Assembly: GCF_003143935.1 (NCBI RefSeq) | Contig: NZ_QFRX01000001.1 | Location: 6,897,514 to 6,961,513, forward strand | Direction: 5' to 3' | Length of the DNA: 64,000 nt | Origin: Streptomyces sp. Act143 | GTDB taxonomy: Bacteria; Actinomycetota; Actinomycetes; Streptomycetales; Streptomycetaceae | Shown here: positions 50,630 through 58,867 of the stretch, in pieces | Position numbering within the stretch: position 1 is the first letter of the stretch | Layout: the number at the start of each line of letters is the position of its first letter | Translations under genes and position numbers: made by a program | The notes under the pieces: model-generated | What the model was told of the DNA's origin: nothing | The model's database searches: none | The model's input: only the letters and a program-made list of their open reading frames with translations

Positions 50630-52402
50630 TCAGAACCCCGCGATGGGGTTCGTCAGGTTGCCGACCAGCTGGAGTGCGCCCGCCGGGTCCGCCAGGTCCA
50701 CCATCTGCTTGTTGTCGCGCAGTTGGAGGCGGTTGAGGCAGGACAGCGCGAACTCCGGCGCGAACATGTCGTACTGCCGGAACTTCTCGGCGAGTTCGGG
50801 CACCGAGGCCTGGTACTCGCGGGTGACGTCCGCGACCGTACGCCAGAAGTCGTCCTCCGCCAGGATGCCCTCGGCGGCGAGGTTCGCGGCGAGGAAGCGG
50901 AAGAAGCAGTCGAAGACGTCCGTGAAGATCGACAGGAGCTTCTTGTCCTCGGGCACGTCCACGCGCAGCCGCTCGACCGCCGGCGGCAGTACCGCGTCGA
51001 CGTCCATGACGGCGATCTCCTCGGCGATGTCCTTGTAGATCGCGCGCTCCACCACGCCGTCCTTCAGGACGAGGATCACGTTCTCGCCGTGCGGCATGTA
51101 CACCAGGTCGTAGGCGTAGAAGCTGTGCAGCAGTGGGGTGAAGTACGCCGTCAGATAGCGGCGCAGCCATGCGGTGGGGGGCAGACCCGACTGCTCGATC
51201 AGGGCGCCCGCGACGGAGTTGCCCTCGTGGTCGACGTGCACGAGGGACGCCATGGTGGCCAGGGACTCGCCGTCCTGGAGGGAGGCCACCGGGCTCTCGC
51301 GCCACAGCGCGGCCAGCATCTTGCGGTAGGGCGAGTAGCGGTCGGTCGCCGCCTCGTACTCCAGGTGGCGGTAGCCGACGGCCGCCCGCTCGCGGATGAT
51401 CGACAGGCCCGTCGACTTCAGCACCGGGTCGTTGTCGATGAGGTGCGCGAGCCAGTCGTTGATGGCCGGGGTCGCCTCCATGTACGCCGCCGAAAGGCCG
51501 CGCATGAAGCCCATGTTGATGACGGACAGGGCCGTCTTCACGTAGTGCTGCCCAGGGTTCGACCGGTTGAAGAAGGTCCGGATGGACTGCTGGGCCAGGT
51601 ACTCGTCGTCGCCCTCGCCCAGGCACACCAGGTGCTTGCGGGCCACCTCGGCGGCGAAGGTGACGGTGAGCTTGTTCCACCACTGCCAGGGGTGCACGGG
51701 GATGAGGAGGTAGTCGGCCGGGTCGAGCCCCTGGCCGGTGAGGACCGCGTCGAAGCGCTCGACGGTGGCCTCGCCCAACTCGTCCCGCACGAAGGTCTCG
51801 TACTCGATCCCGACGCCGGCCGTGAACGCGGCGCGCGACCGGTGCGCGGCCAGCCACACCAGGCGGACCGGACTCGCCGTCTCCGGGGCGTACGAAAGGT
51901 ACTCGTGGATGCCGAAGCCGAGCCGCCCGTTGTTGGCGACGAAGCAGGGGTGGCCCTCGGTCATGCCGGTCTCGATGGCCTGGAAGCCGCTCCTGGCCAG
52001 TTCGGCGACCGGGATCTGCGGCTTGGTGAGCTTGTAGCAGGTGCCGGAGAGGGTGGAGGAGATCTCCTCCAGGTAGACCGGCAGGATCTCGTCGCTCAGA
52101 CCCAGTGCCGACCTCAGCTCGATGAAGAAGTCGAGCGCGGCCAGGGGGAGGTCGACGCCGTCCCGGTGACGGGTGATCGAGTCGGCGTCGACCTGCCAGT
52201 GGTCGAGGGCGCGGCGGACGGCGGTGAACCCGTAGCGGGTCAGGCCGTCGTCGCTGCGGACCTCGAAGCGGCCGTCGGCGGTGGCCTCCGGCGTGATGAG
52301 CCGCTCGTGCGCGAACTCGGCGAGGGCCTTGCGGACGAGGAGGCGGTTGGCCTTCTCCCAGCGCTCGGGGGAGAGATGGGCGACGGAGTCGGTGAAGCTC
52401 AT
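50630..52402 (-). CDS. desD: Desferrioxamine synthetase DesD
   Basis: A 590-aa NIS (IucA/IucC-type) synthetase that joins N-succinyl-hydroxycadaverine units by ATP-dependent amide formation and closes them to desferrioxamine E or related forms. Typical segments are EGHPCFVANNGRLGFG, IPVHPWQWWNKLTVTF and SLATMASLVHVDHEGNS. The ATG overlaps the desC stop by 4 bp. It is the last gene of desABCD and ends before a strong terminator. Confidence 0.95.
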   Translation of the reverse strand: MSFTDSVAHLSPERWEKANRLLVRKALAEFAHERLITPEATADGRFEVRSDDGLTRYGFTAVRRALDHWQVDADSITRHRDGVDLPLAALDFFIELRSALGLSDEILPVYLEEISSTLSGTCYKLTKPQIPVAELARSGFQAIETGMTEGHPCFVANNGRLGFGIHEYLSYAPETASPVRLVWLAAHRSRAAFTAGVGIEYETFVRDELGEATVERFDAVLTGQGLDPADYLLIPVHPWQWWNKLTVTFAAEVARKHLVCLGEGDDEYLAQQSIRTFFNRSNPGQHYVKTALSVINMGFMRGLSAAYMEATPAINDWLAHLIDNDPVLKSTGLSIIRERAAVGYRHLEYEAATDRYSPYRKMLAALWRESPVASLQDGESLATMASLVHVDHEGNSVAGALIEQSGLPPTAWLRRYLTAYFTPLLHSFYAYDLVYMPHGENVILVLKDGVVERAIYKDIAEEIAVMDVDAVLPPAVERLRVDVPEDKKLLSIFTDVFDCFFRFLAANLAAEGILAEDDFWRTVADVTREYQASVPELAEKFRQYDMFAPEFALSCLNRLQLRDNKQMVDLADPAGALQLVGNLTNPIAGF

Positions 52403-52938
52403 GCCGCCACCGCCTTCTCGAACTGCTCCCGCGTGCAGAAGCTCAGCAGCGCCGTCTTCTCCGGCTTCTGTATCTCCCGCTCGGGCACGAACCCGACGGC
52501 CTCGTTGAGGGCGTGGACAGCCTTGTTGGAGACGTCCGGCTCGACGACGACCCGCTGGACGGCCGGGTCCTCGAAGAGGTGGGCCATCACGGCGGTGATG
52601 ACGGCCCGGGTGAAGCCGTGAACGGGCTTGTCCGTGGCCGGGGTCAGGAAGTGCATGCCGACGTCACCGGCCAACGGCTCGTACAGACCGACCAGTTCGC
52701 GGTGCGCGGGGTCGTACTTCTCCATCAGGAAGACGGGGGCGCCGTACTCGTCGAGGCCCAGCAGCGCGTGGTGGTGCTCGTCGGCGGCGATCTCCATGTA
52801 GGCGCGCTCGACGTCCTCCAGTTTCGCGTCCTGCATCATCCAGAACGCGGCCTTGGGGTGGGTGACCCAGCCGTGCAGCAGCTCGGCGTCCTTGAGCGGG
52901 TCGAGCGGGCGGAAGGTGAAGGTGCGGGGGGTGGTCAT
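52399..52938 (-). CDS. desC: Acyl-CoA-dependent acyltransferase DesC
   Basis: A 179-aa GNAT-type acyltransferase that adds succinyl or acetyl to N-hydroxycadaverine. Landmarks are WVTHPKAAFWMMQD, GDVGMHFLTPA and VVVEPDVSNKAVHALNEAVG. It overlaps desB upstream and desD downstream by 4 bp each, so the three proteins are made in step. Confidence 0.94.
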   Translation of the reverse strand: MTTPRTFTFRPLDPLKDAELLHGWVTHPKAAFWMMQDAKLEDVERAYMEIAADEHHHALLGLDEYGAPVFLMEKYDPAHRELVGLYEPLAGDVGMHFLTPATDKPVHGFTRAVITAVMAHLFEDPAVQRVVVEPDVSNKAVHALNEAVGFVPEREIQKPEKTALLSFCTREQFEKAVAA

Positions 52939-54224
52939 ACGGAGAACTCCTGGAACGCGATCGTCTTCTCGACCGGGTAGTACTCGGTGCCGAGCAGCTC
53001 ACGGATGATGTAGCTGTTGCGGTACGCACCCATGCCCAGGTCGGGCGAGGTGATGCTGTGGGTGTGCACACCGGCGTTCTGGAGGAAGACGCCGCGGCCG
53101 GTGGTGTCGATCGAGTAGTTGCGGGCGACGTCGAAGTTGCCCTGCGTGTCGTAGCGCAGCCGGTCCTTGACGGGGGCCAGGAACGCGGGCTCCGCGTACC
53201 GGTAACCGGTGGCGAGGACCAGCCCCTGCGTCTGGAGCTGGTAGTCCTTCTCCTGCTCCTCCTGGCGGAAGGAGAGGGTGTACGTCCCGTTCTCGTAGGT
53301 CGCGCCGGTCAGCGCGGAGTTGGTGAGCAGCCGGGTGGGGACGGGGCCGCCGAGGTTCTTCTGGTAGAGCAGGTCGAAGATCTCGTTGATGAGATCGCCG
53401 TCGATGCCCTTGAACAGGCCCTTCTGCCGGTCGGTGAGCCGGTAGCGGGTGGCCTCGGGCAGCTCCCGGTAGTAGTCGATGTACTCCGGGGAGGTCATCT
53501 CCAGCGTGAGCTTGGTGTATTCGAGGGGGAAGAAGCGCGGCGAGCGCGTCACCCAGTTCAGCCGGTAACCGTGGACGTCGATCTCGGTGAGGAGGTCGTG
53601 GTAGATCTCGGCGGCGGACTGCCCGGAGCCGACGATGGTGATCGACTCCTTCTTCTGGAGCTCCGCCTTGTGCTGCATGTAGCGGGAGTTGTGGAAGAAG
53701 TCGCCGCCCAGGCCGCGCACGGCGTCCGGGTGGTGGGGGGAGGTGCCGGTGCCGAGGACGAGGTGGCGGGCGCGGTAGGTGTCGCCGGCGGTGGTCGTCA
53801 CGACGTACAGCTCCTCCTCGTACGTCACCCGCTCGACGGTCGTGCCGAAGCGCACGCTGCTCAGCTTGTTGGCCGCCCAGCGGCAGTAGTCGTCGTACTC
53901 GACGCGCAGCGGGTAGAAGTTCTCGCGGATGTAGAACGAGTACAGCCGGCCCTTCTCCTTCAGGTAGTTCAGGAAGGAGTACGGCGAGGTCGGGTCGGCC
54001 AGCGTGACCAGGTCCGACATGAACGGCGTCTGGAGGTGGGCGCCGTCGAGGAACATGCCCGCGTGCCACTCGAAGTCGGGCTTCGACTCCAGGAAGACGG
54101 CGTCGAGTTCGGCGATGGGCTCGGTGAGGCAGGCCAGGCCGAGGTTGAACGGGCCGAGCCCGATGCCCACGAGGTCGTACACGTCGGCGGGGGCCGTGGT
54201 CGGGGTTTCAGGACGCGCGGTCAA
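52935..54224 (-). CDS. desB: Cadaverine N-hydroxylase DesB
   Basis: A 429-aa flavin monooxygenase of the lysine/ornithine N-hydroxylase family. The FAD site is DLVGIGLGPFNLGLACL and the NADPH region is TIVGSGQSAAEIYHDLL. It hydroxylates cadaverine for hydroxamate formation. The start TTG at 54224 overlaps desA by 17 bp and has a GGGAGAG site; later GTG codons are possible starts. Confidence 0.94.
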   Translation of the reverse strand: MTARPETPTTAPADVYDLVGIGLGPFNLGLACLTEPIAELDAVFLESKPDFEWHAGMFLDGAHLQTPFMSDLVTLADPTSPYSFLNYLKEKGRLYSFYIRENFYPLRVEYDDYCRWAANKLSSVRFGTTVERVTYEEELYVVTTTAGDTYRARHLVLGTGTSPHHPDAVRGLGGDFFHNSRYMQHKAELQKKESITIVGSGQSAAEIYHDLLTEIDVHGYRLNWVTRSPRFFPLEYTKLTLEMTSPEYIDYYRELPEATRYRLTDRQKGLFKGIDGDLINEIFDLLYQKNLGGPVPTRLLTNSALTGATYENGTYTLSFRQEEQEKDYQLQTQGLVLATGYRYAEPAFLAPVKDRLRYDTQGNFDVARNYSIDTTGRGVFLQNAGVHTHSITSPDLGMGAYRNSYIIRELLGTEYYPVEKTIAFQEFSV

Positions 54225-55650
54225 GGGACTCTCCCAGGTACTGCTCGGCGTGGCCGGCGATCAGATCGAGGACGGCGGCGATGTCTTCGGTCGTCGTCTC
54301 GGGGTTGAGCAAGGTGAACTTCAGGTAGTGGCGGCCCTGGACCTTGGTGCCCGCGACCACCGCGTCGCCGGAGGCGAACAGGGCCTTGCGGGCGTAGAGG
54401 TTGGCGCGGTCGATCTCGGCCGGATCGGTCACGGCGGCCGGGATGTAGCGGAAGACGAGGGTGGAGAGCGTGGGTTCGACCACGACGTCGTAGCGCGGAT
54501 CGGCGGCGAGGATCTTCCAGCCCTCGACGGCCAGGTCGCAGACCTCGTCGAAGAGCTGCCCGATTCCGTCGGCACCCATCGTGCGCAGCGTCATCCACAG
54601 CTTGAGGGCGTCGAAACGGCGGGTGGTCTGCAGGGACTTGTCCACCTGGTTGGGGATGCGCTCCTGCACCATGCGCTTGGGGTTGAGGTACTCGGCGTGG
54701 TAGGTCGCGTGCCGCAGGGTGGCGGCGTCACGGACCAGGACGGCCGACGAACTCACCGGCTGGAAGAAGGACTTGTGGTAGTCGACGGTGACCGAGTCGG
54801 CGCGCTCGATGCCGTCGATCCGGCCGCGGTACTTCACGGAGGCGAGCAGGCCGCAGCCGTAGGCGGCGTCGACGTGCATCCAGGCGCCGTACTGCGTGCA
54901 CAGTGCGGCGATCTCGGGCAGCGGGTCGATGGAGCCGAAGTCGGTGGTGCCGGCGGTGGCGACGACGGCCATCGGGACGAGGCCGTCGCGACGGCAGCGC
55001 TCCAGCTCGCGGGCGAGGGCGACGGTCTGCATCCGCTTGTCGTGGTCGACGGGGATGCTGACTACGGCGTCGGGGGAGAGGCCGAGGAGTTTGGCGGACT
55101 TCTTGACGCTGAAGTGGCTGACCTCGGAGGCGAACACGCGGAGTTTCGCCGTGGTGTCCGTCTTGGCTTCCTCCCGGGCCAGCAGCAGCGCCTGGAGGTT
55201 GGACTGGGTGCCGCCGGAGGTGAACACGCCGTCGGCGGCGGGGCCGAGACCGATGCGGGCGGTCGTCCAGTCGATGAGCTTGCGCTCGATGAGGGTGCCG
55301 CCGGCCGACTGGTCCCAGGTGTCCAGGGAGGAGTTGACCGCGGAGAGGATCGCCTCGCCGAGCACGGCCGGGATGACGACCGGGCAGTTGAGGTGGGCGA
55401 GATAGCGGGGGTGGTGGAAGTAGACCGCGTCGCGGAGGTAGACGTCCTCCAGCTCGTCGAGCACGGCGCCGGTGTCGTGCAGCGGCTTGTCTAGGTCGAT
55501 CGCGTCGATGGCGGGGGCGAGGGCGTCGACGGTGACACCGGTGAACGGACGGTCGGTGGCGGCGAGTTTGGCTGCCACCCGCTCTATGCCTTCGGTCACG
55601 GAGCGGCGGTACTGCTCCGCGGTCGTGTCGTTGAGCAGGTGCGAGCGCAT
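54208..55650 (-). CDS. desA: Lysine decarboxylase DesA
   Basis: A 480-aa PLP-dependent decarboxylase of group II. It makes cadaverine from lysine, the first step of desferrioxamine synthesis. The PLP lysine is in VDYHKSFFQPVSSSAVLVRD, and the cofactor-binding aspartate region is MHVDAAYGCGLL. The ATG at 55650 with GGAGG seven bases upstream is preferred to a longer frame of 23 extra codons. It is the first gene of desABCD; a 27-bp iron box lies 105 bp upstream. Confidence 0.95.
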   Translation of the reverse strand: MRSHLLNDTTAEQYRRSVTEGIERVAAKLAATDRPFTGVTVDALAPAIDAIDLDKPLHDTGAVLDELEDVYLRDAVYFHHPRYLAHLNCPVVIPAVLGEAILSAVNSSLDTWDQSAGGTLIERKLIDWTTARIGLGPAADGVFTSGGTQSNLQALLLAREEAKTDTTAKLRVFASEVSHFSVKKSAKLLGLSPDAVVSIPVDHDKRMQTVALARELERCRRDGLVPMAVVATAGTTDFGSIDPLPEIAALCTQYGAWMHVDAAYGCGLLASVKYRGRIDGIERADSVTVDYHKSFFQPVSSSAVLVRDAATLRHATYHAEYLNPKRMVQERIPNQVDKSLQTTRRFDALKLWMTLRTMGADGIGQLFDEVCDLAVEGWKILAADPRYDVVVEPTLSTLVFRYIPAAVTDPAEIDRANLYARKALFASGDAVVAGTKVQGRHYLKFTLLNPETTTEDIAAVLDLIAGHAEQYLGESLDRAS

Positions 55651-55754
55651 GGTGGGGGTCCTCCGGTGGGGAGCAGTCCGTGCGGGGCGGACGGGGGTGG
55701 GGACGCGATGTCGCTTCACGTTCGCGAGGGTGGTGCGGACGGGTCTCGCTTCGA

Positions 55755-55781
55755 TTACTTAGGTTAGCCTAACCTAAGTAA
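55755..55781. promoter_or_regulatory. DmdR1/IdeR iron box upstream of desA
   Basis: Perfect inverted arms of 13 bp (TTACTTAGGTTAG and CTAACCTAAGTAA) around one C. It contains the TTAGGTTAG-C-CTAACCTAA iron box. Iron-loaded DmdR1 is known to repress desABCD through such a site. Confidence 0.95.
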
Positions 55782-55907
55782 CTTGGATTAAACATGGCAC
55801 CGGCCGTGACTACGGTCACTCCGGCCGCAGTTGTCCCTCCCAGGGCAGCAAGTACCGCCGCACACCAAGCGAGTTGAGGTGTACGGCGGTCATGTCCCGG
55901 CGGTGGG

Positions 55908-56825
55908 TCACCCGGCGGCGCGGAGCTGCTCCTCCGTCATCCCCTGACGCCAGTAGCCGACGAAGGTGACGCTTCGGCGGTCGATGCCGCGCTCGCCGAC
56001 GAAGTGCCGGCGCAGCTGCTTCACGCGGCCGGACTCACCGGCGATCCACACGTACGGCCGCTCGGCGGACGGCAGTTGGGCGTCCCGGATGGCGCCGAGG
56101 GCCATGGGGGAGCCTTCGGTGCGGTCCGTGCGGTCCGTGCGGTCGGTGCGGTCCGTGCCTTCTGTGCCCTGCTGGTCCCGCACGAACCAGGTGATCTCGG
56201 CGTCCGCCTCGGTCGCCAGGTCCTGGATGTCGGCGGCGTGCTGCACCTCCAGCCAGACCCGGGCGCGGGTGCCGGCCGGCAGGGCTTCGAGGATCGCGGA
56301 GACGGCCGGTACGGCGGTCTCGTCGCCCCAGACGAGGGCGAGGTCGGTGCCCTGCGGCGGCCGGAACCGGATGGCGCGGTTGTCGGCGAGGGCGGGACCG
56401 AGGAGCAGCACGCGGTGACCGGGGGCGGCCTGCGCGGCCCAGCGGGAGGCGGGGCCGGCGGGGGTGGCTCGGCCGGCCTGCCTTTCGGCGCCGGGCTCGA
56501 CGCCGTGGAGCACGAAGTCGATGTCGATCTCGTCGGGGTCGCGGCGCAGGGCGCGGAGCGTGTACGAGCGCATGACCGCCCTTACCTCGTCCGGGAGTTC
56601 ACGCCAGGCCTGCCACCAGCCGTCGCCGAGTTCGACGGGGACGTGCGGCTCGGTCTGTCCTTCGGCCGGAATGAAGAGGGACAGAGACTGGTCGCATCCG
56701 TGGGAGTGGAACTCCCGCAGCTCTTCGCCGCCGAAGGTGACCCGGAGCAGCGACGGCCCCAGTCGCCGCGTTCTCACGACGGTGAGGGAGAAGAAGCGGA
56801 ACGGTGCGGCGACGGCGGTGGTCAT
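55908..56825 (-). CDS. desF: Siderophore-interacting reductase DesF
   Basis: A 305-aa cytosolic FAD-dependent siderophore-interacting protein that releases iron from ferrioxamine. The FAD-binding motif RxYT is in MRSYTLRALRR. The NADPH-binding part ends YVWIAGESGRVKQLRRHF. A threonine-aspartate-arginine repeat (TEGTDRTDRTDRTDRTEG, about 222-240) is inserted in a loop of the second domain. It follows desE by 107 bp and precedes the desA promoter in the same direction. Confidence 0.92.
   Translation of the reverse strand: MTTAVAAPFRFFSLTVVRTRRLGPSLLRVTFGGEELREFHSHGCDQSLSLFIPAEGQTEPHVPVELGDGWWQAWRELPDEVRAVMRSYTLRALRRDPDEIDIDFVLHGVEPGAERQAGRATPAGPASRWAAQAAPGHRVLLLGPALADNRAIRFRPPQGTDLALVWGDETAVPAVSAILEALPAGTRARVWLEVQHAADIQDLATEADAEITWFVRDQQGTEGTDRTDRTDRTDRTEGSPMALGAIRDAQLPSAERPYVWIAGESGRVKQLRRHFVGERGIDRRSVTFVGYWRQGMTEEQLRAAG
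56119..56163 (-). repeat. In-frame 9-bp minisatellite in desF
   Basis: About five copies of GTGCGGTCC (plus strand), one with a base change, encode repeated Thr-Asp-Arg in DesF. Copy-number changes keep the frame. Confidence 0.9.
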
Positions 56826-56932
56826 GAGGGGTGCGCTCCTGAGTCAGCAGGGGGCAGGGCTTTGCCTTGAGGGGCGCGGGGAACTGCGCGGCCGGCCACG
56901 ACGGGCCCGCAGCTCCCCACCGGCGTCAGCGA

Positions 56933-57984
56933 CTAGCTGACCTTCTTCGCGTTCTCAAGCGCCTCGGCGAGCGTCTCGAGAAGCGGCGTGCACTTGTCGT
57001 ACGACAGGATCGGCTCCGGCGACCGGGCGATGACCTGCCCGGCCTTCACGGCAGGGAGCTTCTTCCAGGTCGCCTCGGTGATGTCGGCCGGCTGGATGGT
57101 CGACGACCGGTCGTCCATCATGATGATGTCGGCCTTGTACTTGTCGACGTTCTCCCAGCTCAGCGACTCGTACCAGCCGCCACCCTCCTTCTTGGCGCTC
57201 TCCGGCGGCTCGACGAAGTTCACGCCGAGAGCCTTGAAGTACTCCAGGTCGATGGAGAGGTTGGTGCCGGAGACGTAGAAGATGTCCTGGCTGGCGGAAC
57301 CGGCCAGCACCTTGATGTCGGGCTTCGCCTTGGCGGCGGCGCGAAGCCGGGTCGCGGCGGCCTCGAACTTCTTCTTGGCGTCGGTGACGGTGGCGGCCGT
57401 CATGTCGGCGCCGAGCGACTCGGCCAGCTCCCACATGCGCTGCAGCGGCTCGGTGATCTGCCGGTCGTAGACGGAGATGCCGACGCTCGGGGCGAGCTTG
57501 GCGATCTTGTCCTTGGAGGCGGCCGGGACGTACCAGAGGGTGCCGGCGTCGTCGAACATCGTGGTGATGAGGACGTCCGGGGCGAGGGCGGCGTACTTCT
57601 CGACGTTGAACTGGTCCCAGACGTTGCCGAGGATCTCCACCTTGGAGATGTCCATGTCGCCGGCCTGGACGTCGGCCTTGCCGTCGGCGGTCTTGGTGGG
57701 ACCGAAGACGCCCTTGACGGAGATGCCGTAGTCGTGGAGGGCGGCGGCGACGCCGGTGAAGGCGACGATGTTCGCGGGGATCTTGTCGAGCTTCACGGTC
57801 GTGCCGCGGTCGTCCTTGAACGTCCAGGGGCCGGACTTCTTCGCGGCGGCGGTCTCCTCGCCGGAGCCACCGCTTTTCGCGTCGTCGTCACCGCAGGCCG
57901 CGAGCACGGCCCCGAGGCCGAGGGCGCCGCCCGCGGCGAGGATGCCGCGGCGGGTGAGGTGGGTGGCTCTGGCGTTGGACATGG
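56933..57984 (-). CDS. desE: Ferrioxamine-binding lipoprotein DesE
   Basis: A 350-aa FecB/BtuF-type siderophore-binding lipoprotein. The N-terminus has a twin-arginine-like HLTRRGILAAGGALGLGAVL and the lipobox ending LAAC. Mature landmarks are VGISVYDRQITEPL and DIIMMDDRSSTIQP. It delivers ferrioxamine to an ABC importer encoded elsewhere. The ATG at 57984 is chosen. An iron box lies 54 bp upstream, so desE is induced with the biosynthetic genes. Confidence 0.94.
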
Positions 57985-58037
57985 TGAGGCTGCTTTCGAA
58001 CGGGGCGGAGCGCCGCCCGCCGGACAAGTTCGAAGGT

Positions 58038-58052
58038 AGGTTAGCCTAACCT
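58038..58052. promoter_or_regulatory. DmdR1/IdeR iron box upstream of desE
   Basis: AGGTTAG-C-CTAACCT is a perfect 15-bp palindrome and the core of the larger iron box before desA. Confidence 0.92.
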
Positions 58053-58231
58053 CAGATGTTGTCCAGGGGGCAGGGTCTGCCCGATCGGAAGCTGTACGGG
58101 GCCTGTGAGGTGGGGCCTGTCGGTCCTGTCGCCCCAATTCCCTTGCAATCGCTGTTCGTTGGCGGCGATCTGGGCTCTGCCTTGATCGCGCCGTCCCGTG
58201 CGGGACGCGGCCTGCTCAGCATTCTTGGCGT

Positions 58232-58727
58232 ATGGACTACGCGAAGATGCGCGTGATCGCCGAAGACCTCGGGGCCCACGCTGAGCGCCTTGAGGGATCT
58301 TGGAGCGTGGAGATCGGTCCGTCTGGGCCGGTACTGGCCATGATGTGCCCGCCGAAACGCCACGAGGGCACGATCCGCCGCATGCGCCGTCCCGACGCTG
58401 TCGTCATTCCGGAGCGCGTACTCGATGAGGAAGGCCTGGCGGTCGATGCCAAGGACGGACGTCCTGGCCGTTATTGAGATCGTCTCGCCGTCCAACCCCA
58501 GCAACGACTATGGGGAGAAACTCACCGAGTATCCCGCCATGGGTATCGCCCACTACCTGATCGTCGATCCACGCACCGGCACCGTCGAGGTGCACTCGGA
58601 CCCGTGCAAGGGGCGCTACGCGCGCAAGGACCCGTACATCTTCGGGGACTCGGTGCCGTTCGGCCTGTGGACGGTGGAGACGGCGGATTTCCGGCGGTAC
58701 GGGAAGACGGAGGACGGCGGCGGCTGA
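58232..58727 (+). pseudogene. Broken Uma2 (DUF820)-family gene
   Basis: The first frame gives MDYAKMRVIAEDLGAHAERL and EIGPSGPVLAMMCPPKRHEG, then RPDAVVIPERVLDEEGLAVD. The second frame resumes at about 58455 with VLAVIEIVSPSNPSNDYGEK and IAHYLIVDPRTGTVEVHSDP. These match the two halves of Uma2 endonuclease-like proteins including the PDAVV and VIEIVS acids. About 35-40 residues normally found between KRHEGT and RRPDAVV are missing, and a frameshift lies at about 58445-58460. The gene is therefore inactive. Confidence 0.8.
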
Positions 58728-58859
58728 CGGCCCGCAGCCATGGGGAGCGGACCGGTGCCGCGGCTCGCGATCGTCGGGGGCGGGGCCGGTGCAACGGATC
58801 GCAATCGTCCGGAGCGGACCGGTGCCACGGCCCGCAGTCATCGGGACGGGGCCGCCGTC
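58727..58859. repeat. Four-copy 32-34 bp imperfect tandem repeat
   Basis: Copies begin at 58727, 58759, 58793 and 58826. The first three end with ACCGGTGC or GCCGGTGC; each copy has a (C/G)GC(A/T)(G/A)(T/C)C(G/A)TC-like start and a GGAGCGGACC-like middle. The array sits directly between the broken Uma2 gene and the 3' end of the glycosyltransferase gene. It has no spacers. Confidence 0.75.
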
Positions 58860-58867
58860 GAGGCTCG

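Noticed and set aside
54004..55494. A 496-codon frame antisense to desA and desB
   Set aside because: Its Gly/Val/Asp-rich translation is the usual shadow of a high-GC gene on the other strand.
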